Shown piece after piece: positions 1-11,621 of a stretch of DNA of 64,000 nt. Source of the DNA: Tipula vernalis (Eukaryota; Arthropoda; Insecta; Diptera; Tipulidae). The DNA lies in the NCBI GenBank assembly GCA_958295665.1, contig OY282560.1, positions 193,070,061-193,134,060 on the forward strand. The letters run 5' to 3'. Within the stretch, counting starts at the first letter, position 1, and every line of letters begins with the position of its first letter. The notes under the pieces were generated by a model that ran no database searches, had not been told where the DNA came from, and saw only the letters and a program-made list of their open reading frames with translations. The translations under genes and the position numbers were made by a program.

Positions 1-1799
1 ATATTTATTCGCCCCTACAAAATTCGTACCACAATCACTGTAGAGGTCTGTACAAATTCCTCTTCTTGAAACCATACGGCGCAGCGCTGCTAGAAATGAT
101 TCCGAAGTGAGATCATTAACTAACTCGATGTACACGGCTTTGACAGACAGACACACGAAAATGCAAATATACACCTTTACAGCACGTTGTCCTCTACGTC
201 GTGTCAAATAGGCTGAGAGTGGTCCAGCATAATCGACCCCCACCTTCGTAAATGGCCGTGTAAATTTCACTCGACAATCTGGTAATGCTGCCATCTCTTG
301 GGTTGATAATGTTGGCTTCGCCTTAAAACATTTAACACATTGCCGGACTACTGTCTTTACCATTCTCCTCAACCCCACAATGAAATATCTCTGACGTAGA
401 ATACTGAGCATCAACGTTGGACCTGCATGTCGATACTTTATATGATGTTTCTCAACCAGTTTTCGTATAATCCAGGATTTGCCATCCAATATAATCGGAT
501 GTTGTATGTTAAACTCCATCAATGAGTTCTGGATGCGACCGCCGACACGTAAAATACCATAAGCATCGATTATTGGATTCAGAAACTTTAACCGCGACTG
601 TGACGGTACTACTTGATTTTCTCTCAATCCGGCTAACTCCTTTCCAAAATAGTCTCTTTGAATGGCTCTGAATATCACAAACTCTGCATGCTCGATATCG
701 ATTCTATTCAACGGTGTGCGTAAAGTTGATGGTGTCTTAGCGTTTTGACAAAATTTAATTATCCAGGCAATAACCTTAGAAGTAGTGACAAATTTGGAGT
801 ATTTTGTGGCCATTGAATCGACTATCCCTATAGCTATTTCGACATGATGATTAGTGATACTAGGGCATGCTACTGGATGATATTCATATTGTTGCACAGG
901 CCATTCTTGCGGAGAATTCTTCAACCATATTGGCCCATGCCACCATATATTATTGCCGTTCAACTCTCTGGGACTAAGACCACGTGATACTATATCAGCT
1001 GGGTTATCCTCTGATTTAATATGATTCCATATATTCCGGCCATATAGTTCTAAAGTTGCTGCCACTCGATTCCTCACGAAGATTTCCTTTATTTTAACAG
1101 ATGGGTACCCAGTAAACCAATCGAGAACAATGGTTGAATCTGTCCACGCGGTAATTGACGTTATCCTGACCACGTTCATTTCAGCTTCTATAACTCTCAA
1201 TAGTCGTGCCAACAATAATGCTGCGCAGAGCTCCAACTCAGGAATGGTACGACTCGCAATTGGTGCCACCTTCGATTTGCTTGTTACTAAATGTATATTG
1301 ATAGATCCATTACAATCGATAGTTTTAGTATCAACTGCAGCGCCGCAAGCGACAGTACTGGCGTCACAAAACCCATGGATTTCAACTGATGATCCTGCAT
1401 TTAACCATCTTGGTATTGACATACACTGCAGCTGGCCTAATTCGCCCCGCATCTTCAACCATCGAATTCGAAGTGGTTCTGGTAGCTGGTCATCCCAGTC
1501 AAGCTTCTCTCGCCACAGATCTTGCAATAAAATTTTAATTTGGATAATACATGGAGCGATTAATCCCAGCGGATCAAATACCCGGCTTGCTTCACTAAGT
1601 ACAGCTCGTTTGGTACATTTTGCGTCAATACTCAATTTAATGGTGAATGTGAATACATCATCCTTGGGGTCCCACCTCATACCCAGCACTTTCACCAGAT
1701 CACCGTTGTTAAATTCCTTTTTCGATAATTGAACATCTTCAGTTGGAATTTCTTGTAACAATTCCGGACAATTAGATATCCATTTTTTCAGCACCATCC
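1..1799 (-). CDS. BEL/Pao RNase H and integrase (continues outside the window)
   Basis: This frame is open from about 1799 down to base 1 with no stop. It begins with MVLKKWISN, exactly the residues expected after the RT thumb. It includes MRWDPKDDVF, the RNase H-like stretch around IHGFCDAS, PELELCAALLLARL and TAWTDSTIVLDW, the motif DNPADIVSRG, an integrase zinc-binding region (HHIKYRHAGP, then CVKCFKAKP) and the first part of the DDE core (VGVDYAGPL, and YSDCGTNFVGA at the edge). The catalytic Glu lies beyond the window. Together with the frame at 1788-4484 it forms one polyprotein split by a single-base indel; it is not a separate gene. Confidence 0.9.
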
Positions 1800-4484
1800 C
1801 GCAGCTCTTAAAAAGTCGACAATATCCTTCTTTAAAGTTTTTAATTCCTGCACTGACCGGCAGCCTGTCATTAAATCGTCCACATAAACGTCGTGCTCTA
1901 TCTTGCATGCGGCGATCGGATATTTAGTTTTATTTTCCATCGCTAATTGTTTCACTGAGCGTGTAGCCAAATATGGTGCTGCTGCTGTTCCATAAGTAAC
2001 CGTGCGTAATGTGAACTGCTTAATTGGATCTTCTTCCCTAGCCCGCCAGACAATTCGTTGAAATTGTGCATCTTCATCTCTCACCAGAATTTGTCGATAC
2101 ATCTGTTGCACATCGGCAGCGAAAACAAATCTAAATGTCCGGTATCTCAACAGAATTAAGTACAACAACGACTGCACCGTAGGTCCTACAAGTAATATGT
2201 CGTTCAATGATTTTTGAGTCGTGCTTTTGACAGATGCATCAAATACGACGCGTAACTTCTTTGAACCGGCAACTGTTTGTGTAAGCACTCCATGATGCGG
2301 GGTATAATATGCTGTTCTGCCTAATTCTTCAGGCCTGATTTCCCTCATATGACCCAATTGCTCATAATCTGTCATGAACTGGCGATACAATTGGGCAAAT
2401 TCGTTGTCACGGGTAAACCTTTTCTCCATGGCATTTAACCGTCTCACCGCTTGAGTGTAAGTGCTCCCTAATTCATCTGGTGATCCCTTAAATGGCAGGT
2501 GCACCACAAATCTACTCTCTACGTTACGCTTGGTCGTCTCCATATACATTTTCTCACACGCTTCCTCATCGCGCGAGAGTGATGAACGCTCTGGAACTCG
2601 TTCGACTTCCCATAATGCCCGCAATGACTCATCAATCCGCTCGACCACTGATTCAACGACTGCAGCCATACCCAACATAGAAATTGTTTCAAACTGATCC
2701 GGTGCCGGACCTGCCACAACCCAACCAAACACTGTGTTCTGCGCTATCACTTTATTGCTAATCGTCTTGATGTTACCCTCGCGTAATACGGTAAAAAAAT
2801 GGTCAGCCCCCAACAATATGTCGACATCACGTGATTCATGGAAGTCTGGGTCGGCTAAGTTGATACCGATCAAATGCTGAAGTTCATTCCTATTAATCGA
2901 GTACTGTGGCAGTTTTGTTGTTATTTTCGAGAGAACAAAGGCTTCGACAAATAACTTATCAGCTGACTGTGTGCTTGCTAACACCATTTTTACAACACCT
3001 TTTGTAGACCCGGCCGCCGCTTCTCCAACACCATGAACTAAAATTCGTTGTTGTCGAATAGGCATCAAATGTCTTTTGGCAAATGCCTCTGAGATAAACG
3101 AAACCTGGGAGCCACAATCTAGCAGTAAACGAGCCTTCCCCATTGCTTCCCCATTCTGATTCAAAATGTTTACCATTGCGGTTGGGAGAATTGTGTAAAG
3201 TTTATCTTCTATCGTCCTTACGTGATAACTAGCCTCAGTTGGTTGTTCTGATTTTCCCTGATTATCTTTATCGTCACGGCTTGGTAATGCGAGATTTGAA
3301 ACCGACGAACTTGATGGTTCTTTTAAATTAGCTGGGTGTAGCAAGCTATGGTGCTTTCTCGTACAATCTTTACATCTACTTTTAGCCTTACAATTGAATA
3401 CCCCATGGTTTATGTTAAGGCAATTAAAGCACCTTCTTTGTGACTGAATCCACGAGTGCCGTTCACTGACAGATGTTGCAATGAATTTACTGCATTCATG
3501 TAACTTGTGACTAGCTTCTTGGCAAAATGGGCAAGTTTCCTGAGTTGCGGCTACATGACCATGAACCGTAGGACTACGATTATTATTCTGACGACTGGTT
3601 GGTTGTATGGATCTTAAATCGTCTAGCTCATCACAGCGATTTTGAAGAAATTTGAACAATAGTTCTATGGATGGATACTCCTCATCTCTCGACTCATGAG
3701 CCCATTGGGATTTTGTCTCCGAATCAAGCAAATTCAATATTAATCTTGTGATCCAAGGGTCACGTTGTTCAGCGGCTGATCCAATAGCTTTTAAACCGCG
3801 TAAAATTTCATCTGAAGTATCTAGAATTTTGCGAATACTTGCAGCAGATACCGTTTGAATTGGACGCTGCTCCAGGAAGGTCCCAATATATGAATTAACG
3901 ATTTGCCTCTTGCGGCTATATCGATTACGAAGTTTGTCAACAGCTTCAAAATAGTTCGCATCAGTAATTCGGAGATGTTTCACTAACTGGCTAGCTTCAC
4001 CTTCTAAATAGCCCCGCAAATGTTGAAACTTTTGCGATGGCGTGAGGTTGACCTTGTCATGGATGTTTGCACAAAAAAGGTCATAAAATGTACACCATTC
4101 CATGTAATTTCCCGAAAATGTAGGTATCGCCTTTTTTGGTAATCGTATGTCATAATGACCTTGATGTGTGGCATTCATTGTATCGTTCATAAAGTGCGTT
4201 TGTGGCTCAGTAGCCTTACGAATCCATCTTCCTAGATTACCTTCAATGGTGTAATAATTGTTTTCGAATTCGGTTGGATCCAATTCTTCATCTGAATTTG
4301 CGGCCACTATCTCCAAGTCAATCTCTTTTACCTTTGTAGCTGCATCCCGTACTTCTTGCAACCGAATTTGAACTGCTTCATAACTTGAGTCATCAGGAAT
4401 ATTTTCTGCGAACACGTGAATCCTCTGAATTTTTGATAACAGTGAAACTCGTTGTGCCCGAAGTTGTTTTAACCGGGCAGCCAT
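1788..4484 (-). CDS. BEL/Pao gag-protease-reverse transcriptase (898 aa, frameshifted at its end)
   Basis: The product packages element RNA and copies it into cDNA. It starts at the first ATG after the leader (MAARLKQLRAQRVS). Residues about 110-270 match the DUF1759 gag domain. Zinc knuckles follow near residues 318-385 (CPFCQEASHKLHEC, CFNCLNINHGVFNC, then CKDCTRKHH). The aspartic protease motif LLDCGSQVSFIS sits near residue 455, with the usual DSG written DCG. The RT starts near residue 750 (VVFDASVK), with FAADVQQMYRQI and the catalytic YVDDLMTG. The frame stops at 1788 right after LRAAGWC. The family continues here without a break, and the missing continuation is in the next frame, so this is a one-base frameshift beside a GGG run, not a natural end. 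Confidence 0.92.
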   Translation of the reverse strand: MAARLKQLRAQRVSLLSKIQRIHVFAENIPDDSSYEAVQIRLQEVRDAATKVKEIDLEIVAANSDEELDPTEFENNYYTIEGNLGRWIRKATEPQTHFMNDTMNATHQGHYDIRLPKKAIPTFSGNYMEWCTFYDLFCANIHDKVNLTPSQKFQHLRGYLEGEASQLVKHLRITDANYFEAVDKLRNRYSRKRQIVNSYIGTFLEQRPIQTVSAASIRKILDTSDEILRGLKAIGSAAEQRDPWITRLILNLLDSETKSQWAHESRDEEYPSIELLFKFLQNRCDELDDLRSIQPTSRQNNNRSPTVHGHVAATQETCPFCQEASHKLHECSKFIATSVSERHSWIQSQRRCFNCLNINHGVFNCKAKSRCKDCTRKHHSLLHPANLKEPSSSSVSNLALPSRDDKDNQGKSEQPTEASYHVRTIEDKLYTILPTAMVNILNQNGEAMGKARLLLDCGSQVSFISEAFAKRHLMPIRQQRILVHGVGEAAAGSTKGVVKMVLASTQSADKLFVEAFVLSKITTKLPQYSINRNELQHLIGINLADPDFHESRDVDILLGADHFFTVLREGNIKTISNKVIAQNTVFGWVVAGPAPDQFETISMLGMAAVVESVVERIDESLRALWEVERVPERSSLSRDEEACEKMYMETTKRNVESRFVVHLPFKGSPDELGSTYTQAVRRLNAMEKRFTRDNEFAQLYRQFMTDYEQLGHMREIRPEELGRTAYYTPHHGVLTQTVAGSKKLRVVFDASVKSTTQKSLNDILLVGPTVQSLLYLILLRYRTFRFVFAADVQQMYRQILVRDEDAQFQRIVWRAREEDPIKQFTLRTVTYGTAAAPYLATRSVKQLAMENKTKYPIAACKIEHDVYVDDLMTGCRSVQELKTLKKDIVDFLRAAGWC

Positions 4485-4877
4485 CCGTACACAATTGTAA
4501 CAGCACTGATCACGATAACGGAATTACTGATTCACAAGTTCTAGAAAATTGTTAATTAACAGCATACAACAACTCGATAAAATTCACACCAACAAATACG
4601 TATATTATCCGCACTGTGGAACAGTAATAACTGATTCGCGCACTTTACGGCCCGTCGCCTTTCGATTCTCAATTTTATTTATCGTTTATGCACTGTATTT
4701 TGTTTTTTAACTAATTAATTGAGTGCTTGAAATAACGGTGTTGCGTTTAATTTATATATTAAAATATTTTTTACGGCACTCAATTTGTTTTGTATCACTA
4801 TGTTTTGTAATCAATCAGTAATCACTATTTGTATTAATTACAAAACCACCACGAAATTACGTAAAAACGGAAAACTA

Positions 4878-4890
4878 CGCTCTGCTACCA
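4878..4890 (-). promoter_or_regulatory. Candidate primer-binding site of the BEL/Pao element
   Basis: On the minus strand the sequence reads TGGTAGCAGAGCG, starting with TGG as needed to pair with a tRNA 3' CCA end. It lies about 390 bases upstream of the gag ATG. The LTR should lie just to its right. The tRNA was not identified, and the other LTR, which would prove the position, is outside the window. Confidence 0.45.
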
Positions 4891-5000
4891 AGTTTTTGAA
4901 TCAAACAAAAAAAAATCTTTTCCCAACCAGTATTCTTTATTTCGTCTTAAGATACACACAGTAATTAATTTCCGCAACTGTTTTATTTCCACGACTAACA
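4891..5000 (-). repeat. Presumed 5' LTR (3' part) of the BEL/Pao element
   Basis: On the minus strand this stretch has a TGTTAG start and an AATAAAG polyadenylation-like hexamer, and it sits directly outside the candidate primer-binding site. The true LTR may extend further right, towards the TA tract. Without the second LTR it cannot be aligned, so both ends are provisional. Confidence 0.3.
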
Positions 5001-5268
5001 TTTTTTCACCTGCTGCTTCAACCAAAACTCAAAATGAAGTGTCCATTACCACTCCCTTATTTTTCTATTATTGTTGTTTATAAATGTAAAAGTCATAATC
5101 GAAAACCCGTTTTTAAAACCATAACAATGTTCCAGTTAATCAAGAGACAATGCAAAAAATCTCCAAGTCGATAACGTAACTAAAATCTGCATAGGCGACA
5201 TTCAGGGGTTTTTCCGATTATGACGTAGGTAACCTTTTTTTATTTTTACATTTATTATTCTAAGCTTT

Positions 5269-5510
<242 letters not shown>

Positions 5511-5513
<3 letters not shown>

Positions 5514-7259
5514 AATTATTTCTCGTTTCTTCAGAGAATAATCAGCCTGGCATCCACTCACAGCAACTATCATTATGAAGGAGGTGAATTTTGAAAATGG
5601 CCAAAAATTAGCTGTATTATACTGGAGTTCTTCATACACAAATATAATTGTGTGCAATAAATAGGTAACCAAATATTAAAACACTAAATCGCATGAGTTT
5701 ACTGGCATGCATAATTAAATCAAAATCTGAAACGTAAATAAATGAAAAGTTTTTAGTTTTGAATTACATTCGGTAAAAAGGACTGAATTTCATTTTGAGC
5801 TATATACACATCAAATTATTTATAATACGCGACAATGTTGATTTTGAAAACACATTATACCTACTTAAAATTACGGCTTGCACATAGGATATATTTGACA
5901 GACACATTTCAAATCTCATTTTCAAGTACATACAAAAAAATATCAAATTTTTATTTTCAGTTTTCGATTTCATGTTTTATCTCAAATGTACATACGGAAA
6001 GGTGTTTTTACTGTGTGTGTGATGTTGCTCGGTTAACAATTTTTTTTTATTTGTAATAACCCTTGTAAATTATTGAAATCACTTTTACCTTCAATCAAAC
6101 TCGTCGGTTTGGTACAAAAAAAAATTATAGGAAAGGATTGTTTTTTTATATAGTATATTAGTATTGCACAACCCTTATTTGCATTTCATCTACAACAGAG
6201 ATAAATTTATACGTAAGATTATTTTAGCGGAAACGTATGCATTTATTTTTATTCTGTACCGTGTACAGTAGTTACCTATCATGTCCTTTTATTTATGTGA
6301 TGGTTGAACAAATATAATTTATTTTTTTTGTGTTATCTAGACGAGAATATTTTAATGGATTTTATTTGTATGACGATTAAAACCCTATATTTAGTAAAGG
6401 ATTGTTTTTTTTTACAACGCATCTCAGTGATGCGATGTGAAAGGGAGTTTTATAAAAAAAAAAAAATATTTAGTGCCCGGTATTTAATTTATTTACATAT
6501 AATAAACTATTTCATAATGTATTATTGAAATTCATTTTAAAGTATTTAAGAAAATTAATATCCTTGACTAAGGATATAAAAAAAAATGTTGTTTTTTGTT
6601 GAATATAATTTTATTATTGTAAAAAAAAAAAAAACTTTTTATTTCGTAAAAAAAACTTTTTAAACTTCAAATGTAATATTATTACTATTACTACTGGTTT
6701 ACATCTGCTGTCTGTCTTTTTTTATTAGAATTTTTTTTTATATTGAATTGAATAAAAAAAAAAATACAAAAAAAATAATTTATTTAATAAAAATAAGAAA
6801 AATTGAAAGTAATGAAAATTCATAACTTATCTTACGTTTGGAAAATATAAATTGAAAGTCAGCTGGAAGAAGACAGTTTTACATTATAAAATGTGTTACA
6901 ACAACAGATGAGCGATTATTTATGAATATTTTTATTTTTTAGTATTATTATTGAAGTTGTTCATTTGGGTTGACGGGTAAAATAAAATATATATTTATGA
7001 AAAACCGATGTACCCAAAATTGGACTCCTCGTCTTTAGATCCTCTTAGAATTTATTTTAATATTATTGTTCATCTCCGAATTTTATTATATAATCTGTCG
7101 TATCATTTTCTCAAAAATTATAGACTCACGATGCAATATTTTGGTACATGGTAACCATGGCAACCTTTTTTTTAAATCCCATATTGAGTGAAATGCTTAA
7201 TTACTTCTATATTACGTTCCATTAGAACTCATGTAAATTTATGTATGTATGGTGTAAAA
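5511..7259. other. AT-rich non-coding stretch, nothing recognised
   Basis: About 1.75 kb of very AT-rich DNA with many A and T homopolymers. Short open frames exist but have low-complexity products with no family resemblance. I saw no LTR, terminal inverted repeat or RNA gene. Confidence 0.6.
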
Positions 7260-8312
7260 TACGTTGCTGCAATGCTTGATTATAATTTAAACCAAATAAA
7301 CTCCATTTGTAATAATTTGGGGAGGTTTTTAAATCTTGTCTTCACTAATGAAGTTGATTCATTTTAAGTAACCGAACCACTCAATTCATCTGTCATAAAT
7401 GATATCAACCACAAATCTTTGGATATTGTATTTGATACTACTGACTGTGTGCCGTAATCTGAACGCCTGCAACAAATCAAATACAAATTTAAAAAGACAA
7501 ACCATAATGGTCTGCATGTTTACTTGGAAGCAGTGAATTGGGATGAGATTCTAAAGGATGTAAATGAAAATATCGACAAATTTTATGAGAACAGTATGTG
7601 CCTATTTCCAACAAATCACCAAGCATTCACCCCTATCCTAAAATGATGAAATCAAGTTTGGAAACAGACAAGCTAACCTTTTTACAAAACAGCGAGGAAT
7701 TTGATGTCTATTTCAAATTTAAGTATTGTACAAGTCTTATTTCACCATCCAAGAAAAATTTAGAACAAATCAAAAACAGTTTTGAAAATATTTTAGATCA
7801 AAACGAGAAATTGAAGTATTACCAATATGACCTTCAACAATATCAGCACCTCAAACGCCAAAGAAATAGCGGACATGTTTGCTGCATTTCTTCAATCTGT
7901 CTATCGACCAACCGCCAGTACTGATTACATCGATAAAACAAGCAACTACAACAAATCAATTATTCCTGCAGTCATATCTGATGAAGACATTCTATCAGCT
8001 TTGAGGGGTTTTGGAGACGGCTGTTAGCCGGATGATTTGCGAGTAACTTTGTAAATCCGATGTGCAAACTGTTCAAACATTCCTTAACTACTGCTGTGTT
8101 TCCCGAAAAATGGAACATCTTTCAAATAACTCCAATTCTTCAATCAGGCAAAAGGGATGACGTCACATGTTACAGAGGAATATCAACCTCATCATCAATT
8201 CGTAAATTATTTGAACTAATTATGTGTAACGCTTTTAAATCGACACTAATACGTCATATGGTATATCTGTCATCCAGCATGAGTTTTCCGTGCTCATTTT
8301 CTGGGACCCTTT
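7260..8312 (+). pseudogene. Decayed LINE: end of endonuclease and start of reverse transcriptase
   Basis: Conceptual translation in shifting frames shows the C-terminal end of an apurinic-type endonuclease (NLNQINSICNNLGRFLNLVF, then TN, near 7290-7350). A linker follows (KSPSIHPYPKMMKSS, then AKEIADMFAAFLQSVYRPT). The N-terminal RT motif comes last: FPEKWNIFQITPILQSGKRD, then YRGIS and SSIRKLFE, near 8100-8215. The frames are broken at about 7370, 7460, 7850 and 8025. No YADD box is reached before the homology ends near 8310. It is a dead, truncated non-LTR retrotransposon, probably of the Jockey/CR1/R1 group; the clade is not settled. Confidence 0.8.
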
Positions 8313-8330
8313 AAAAACAACTCTCAGCTT

Positions 8331-8398
8331 GGCGGGATTTGCACTTTTAAATACGGCGTGATGAGGCGGGATTTGCACTTTTAAATACGGCGTGATGA
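8331..8398. repeat. 34-bp direct tandem duplication (two copies)
   Basis: The 34-bp unit starting GGCGGGATTTGCACTTTTAA occurs at 8331-8364 and again, identical, at 8365-8398. It sits exactly between the end of the LINE relic and the start of the BEL/Pao gag relic, so it probably arose at that junction. Confidence 0.9.
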
Positions 8399-8399
8399 G

Positions 8400-9060
8400 G
8401 GTGCGATTAATGCATCGACGGGATTTAGCAAAAAATCTAAAAAACCTTGCAACGTTGGGAAACCATCACTAGCGGTATGGTATCTCCATGCCTTCCATGT
8501 CTCTTCGTCAAGACGCTCCACCGCCATAAATATAAGCCACGAAACCCGGGCTTCGGCTTTCTCAGCTAGTGAGATAAGACCTCTCTCTCACTACCTCGTC
8601 GATGTTATCATGGAATGCACAAAGTTGTGTAGCAGTTGCTTTAGTAAATTTTGATTGGTCGATGAACGACTTAATTTGAGCTTCAATGATTGGCTTTTTC
8701 TTGTTATATCGTTTCACTAGTCGCTGGACTGCCCCGATTATCGTCCACTCGAAGGTGGCTAACTAAATTATAGGCATTCCTTATAGAAGGCCTTTTAAAT
8801 ATTTAAATTTTTGTGCCGAGGACACATTTCCATACACGGTGGATGAAAATATGTCGTAAAACGATTGTCAGGCTGCTATCGGTCTGTTGATCATGATTAA
8901 TTGGTTGATGAACTCCAGATTTAATTTCGAATCGATATCAAAAATGGTGTCTTCGGTAGCGATAAACTCGGTGTACAACTTGTGTACATGGTCACATTGT
9001 GTTCGTAAATCATCATAAGTTAGTTGCTTGCCGTTTGAATCAATATAATTAGCAAGACGG
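8400..9060 (-). pseudogene. Relic of a second BEL/Pao gag (DUF1759 region)
   Basis: The minus strand translates with interruptions to gag-like peptides: KQLTYDDLRTQCDHVHKLYT near 9030, then RLVKRYNKKKPIIEAQIKSF, and later ERGLISLAEKAEARVSWLIF with LDEETWKAWRYHT near 8500. The order and spacing match the DUF1759 domain of Pao-type gag. Stops and frame changes occur near 8870 and 8760. It is clearly more decayed than, and different from, the element at 1-5000, so it comes from an independent insertion. Confidence 0.75.
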
Positions 9061-9849
9061 GTTAGTTAACCCTTTATTATACCGTTATATAATACACTTA
9101 CAATTTTTATTTTTAATTCGTTTTACAAATAAATGTTGTTATAGCCACCATTCCACTTGTTCTAACTACGGTTTTGTTAGAGGTGTTGATGTGTCATTGA
9201 AAAATTATTTATCTAAACGTAGTCGTTCACTTGGTAAAATTCAGAATGTTTTAAATTTGTATTTAGTCTAGACTTTTTGCTACTTCTCTGTTCTATTCTT
9301 CGCTCTTTTTTTTAAATTTTAATTTTGCTCTTTAAACAGGGAGCGTAAAAGTTAAAAATATCGCTCCCAATCCATTCTACAGAGCGATTGAAGAAAATAC
9401 ATTAGGGCAGCGATATTTTTTGGAACCCACAAATTGCTCTTTGAATATCATTATATAAAGAAAGTCGCTGCTTAAATCTGTTCTGTGTGCTTTTGAAAAC
9501 CCTACGTATGCCAATTTAACATTTTTATTTGAAAATTTATAGAAATTATTTAAAATGATCGTTGAAGGACTCAAACAACAGGCAAGAACTAGTTTAGTTA
9601 ATTTTACTAAACTGCATGGCATACATACCTATACTGATTCATATAAAAAAATATTGGCAAAATAAATTCTGATTTTGCAACAAATCGTCGTTTTAGGATT
9701 ATTCTTGTATATGTCCAATTTTTGGTCAAATTGAGTAATATACGGAACTAGGGTAAAACGATCACGAAAAACTCAAATTTCCCATCGAAATTTGGCTATC
9801 TGGAACCGTTTCGCAGATTTTTTTTCGCGAAAAAATAATTTAAGAATTT
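9061..9849. other. Non-coding spacer with fragments of a dispersed repeat
   Basis: No gene was recognised. It contains two pieces of a repeat that recurs in this window: about 9235-9290 (motif TTTGTATTTAGTCTAGAC) and 9664-9690 (motif TCTGATTTTGCAACAAAT). The open frame on the minus strand at 9377-9622 shows no family resemblance. Confidence 0.6.
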
Positions 9850-11223
9850 TTGGGATTGAGTGACGATAAAAAGAATCATTTCTATTCCAAGTTCGTAATA
9901 AAAACAAATAAAGTAAGAACGAGAACTGTAGCTCCTAAAAGTAGAAGAGTTAATAGTTTTTTATATTTTTTCGAAATTGATTTGAGCAAACGTATTCAAG
10001 TGTACCAGGAATTTTTTATCAATACGCTAAACATCAACAAGGGTCGTAAATACTTTTTTTTTTAAGCATAATAAAAATCCTATTGTACCAAAAACCCCAA
10101 TAAAAGGAAAGGTTAAAAAAAATATTACGAATGAGGATGTTGATTTGATTTCTAAACACATAAATGGATTTCCAGTGGTTAAGCCTCATTATTGTCGAAG
10201 CACAACCACCAAACAATATTTAGTTGCTTCCCTTAATATCAGGAAGATGTACAATTTATTTAAATTGAAATATACTGACACTAATATTAAACATTGGAAG
10301 TACAATCAAGCGTTCAACAACAAATTCAATTTGGGTTTCCATCTTCCTAAAAAAGATTTTTGCGGTAAATGTGAGATAATGAGAATGTTGGGATCTACTG
10401 CAACCCCAGAACAAATCAACGAATACGATGTACACGTATTACCTAAAAATCAATCGAAGCTAAAGCGGGACTCCGACATATTTAAATCTAGCCAAGGTAA
10501 TCCTGTTAAAATATTCATATTTGACATGCAAAAAGTGTTCGCCCAAAGCTAATACTTCGAAGTTTTTTTTATAAGAGAAAGATTTCAATCAAAAAAAGAA
10601 CAAAAACATTTATATTTTTCGGTATGAATCTATTTGTGCACGCGAAGGTACTCACTCACATTGCCAATGCACCGGTGAAAATGTTGGAAATGTATATAAA
10701 ATCTCATCCAGAAGTAGAAACCGTAATGTTAGGATCGGATAGCTTTGTACCGCAAAATTGGAACCGTATTATGTCGTTTGCCCTGCAACATTTTCTAAAT
10801 ACAAGTTCAACGTCTTCATTGAAACCTATTGAGCGAAAGTTTTTAGAAGCAGGTCACAGCAATATTCAAGAGATCGATGCAGCGCATAATGTGTTAGAGA
10901 GAAACCTCAAACACAAATGTATATATTCTCCTGTTGGCTTACTGAAAGAATTTATTGAAGTACTAAAGGGCAACCAAAAGTTTACTAGCCAGACTACAAA
11001 GGTTATCATAACTCAGGTTACAAAATGAACTATGGCCAGATTCAATACACAAAGACCAAACATTTAGTTTATGAAAGAGGGTCGCTTAATATATTGTATC
11101 GGTATGGTTACGATAATGAACTAATTTGTGTGAAAATATCACAGAAAAAAAAACAAACAATTGTAGCTTGCCCGAGACTCCGCCACTTTCGACCAGTGAC
11201 AACATTTCTTCACAGAAATTGAA
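9850..11223 (+). pseudogene. Decayed transposase-like gene of a widespread uncharacterised insect family (DUF7869-like)
   Basis: Pieces in successive frames line up with a protein family common in insects and other animals and thought to be transposon-derived. The pieces are EFFINTLNINKGR near 10010; a segment with HINGFPVVKPHYC, YLVASLNIRKMYNLF and FNLGFHLPKKDFCGKC at 10145-10552, ending in IFIFDMQKVF; and a segment at 10624-11028 with MLGSDSFVPQNWNR and KPIERKFLEAGHSN then EIDAAHNVLER. The Asp in FDMQ, the Asp in GSDS and the acidic residues before AAHN could be the DDE/D-type catalytic set of such proteins; that reading is an inference. Frames break near 10065 and 10553-10620, and part of the core seems deleted there. 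The family name is from memory of the domain and less certain than the homology. Confidence 0.6.
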
Positions 11224-11494
11224 AGATCTTGATTGAAGATCTCGCTTGCACGACCAATTAAGATAAAACAGCGGGCCACTAGGAGCACGATTAATGTAAG
11301 AGAAGGAGCCAAGCAAAAAAAAAAAAAAATGGGAATAACTAGAGAGACTCTAGAGAACCATTATCTACATGGAAACTCAAAATAAATAGAGAAATCGCTC
11401 AGAAAGGCTTTTAATTCTTTAGTTGAACTTCCAATGCCGGTTTCTCCTATATAGACAAAATGGACATAGACAAGAAAGAATCATCCTAAGGCGA
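11224..11494. other. Short spacer after the transposase relic
   Basis: No gene was recognised. It has a 15-base A run near 11315-11329 and otherwise mixed composition. Confidence 0.5.
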
Positions 11495-11621
11495 CGCAAT
11501 GTTGGTAAATTTCAGATTGTTTGAAATTTGTATTTAGTCTGGACGTTTTGCTAGCTTCTTCTCAGTTCTGACAAAATGAATAATTTGTTTAAATATGTTG
11601 CATTTAAATAGACAAAAAGAT
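11495..11621. repeat. Fragment of a dispersed, possibly tandem, repeat (about 155-bp monomer)
   Basis: The stretch with TTTGTATTTAGTCTGGAC and then AATAGACAAAAAGATT matches pieces at 9235-9290 and 21236-21390. Joining the pieces at their overlaps suggests a head-to-tail unit of about 155 bp. The period is inferred from overlap, as no intact array is present. Confidence 0.55.

Larger units (their letters stand above)
1..5000 (-). mobile_element. BEL/Pao-type LTR retrotransposon, 5' part, cut by the window edge
   Basis: The minus strand carries, in order from right to left, a candidate primer-binding site, a gag-protease-RT reading frame and an RNase H/integrase reading frame that leaves the window at base 1. 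This gene order, the DUF1759-type gag, the DUF1758-type protease and the peptidase-A17/RT layout are those of the BEL/Pao superfamily. The 3' LTR lies outside the window, so the outer LTR boundary at the right (near 5000, where the minus strand reads TGTTAG) is a guess. A single frameshift separates the two reading frames. The element is otherwise well preserved, more so than most others here. Confidence 0.9.

Noticed and set aside
1130..1732. 200-codon plus-strand reading frame
   Set aside because: It is the antisense of the BEL/Pao RNase H region, whose minus-strand product has clear family motifs.
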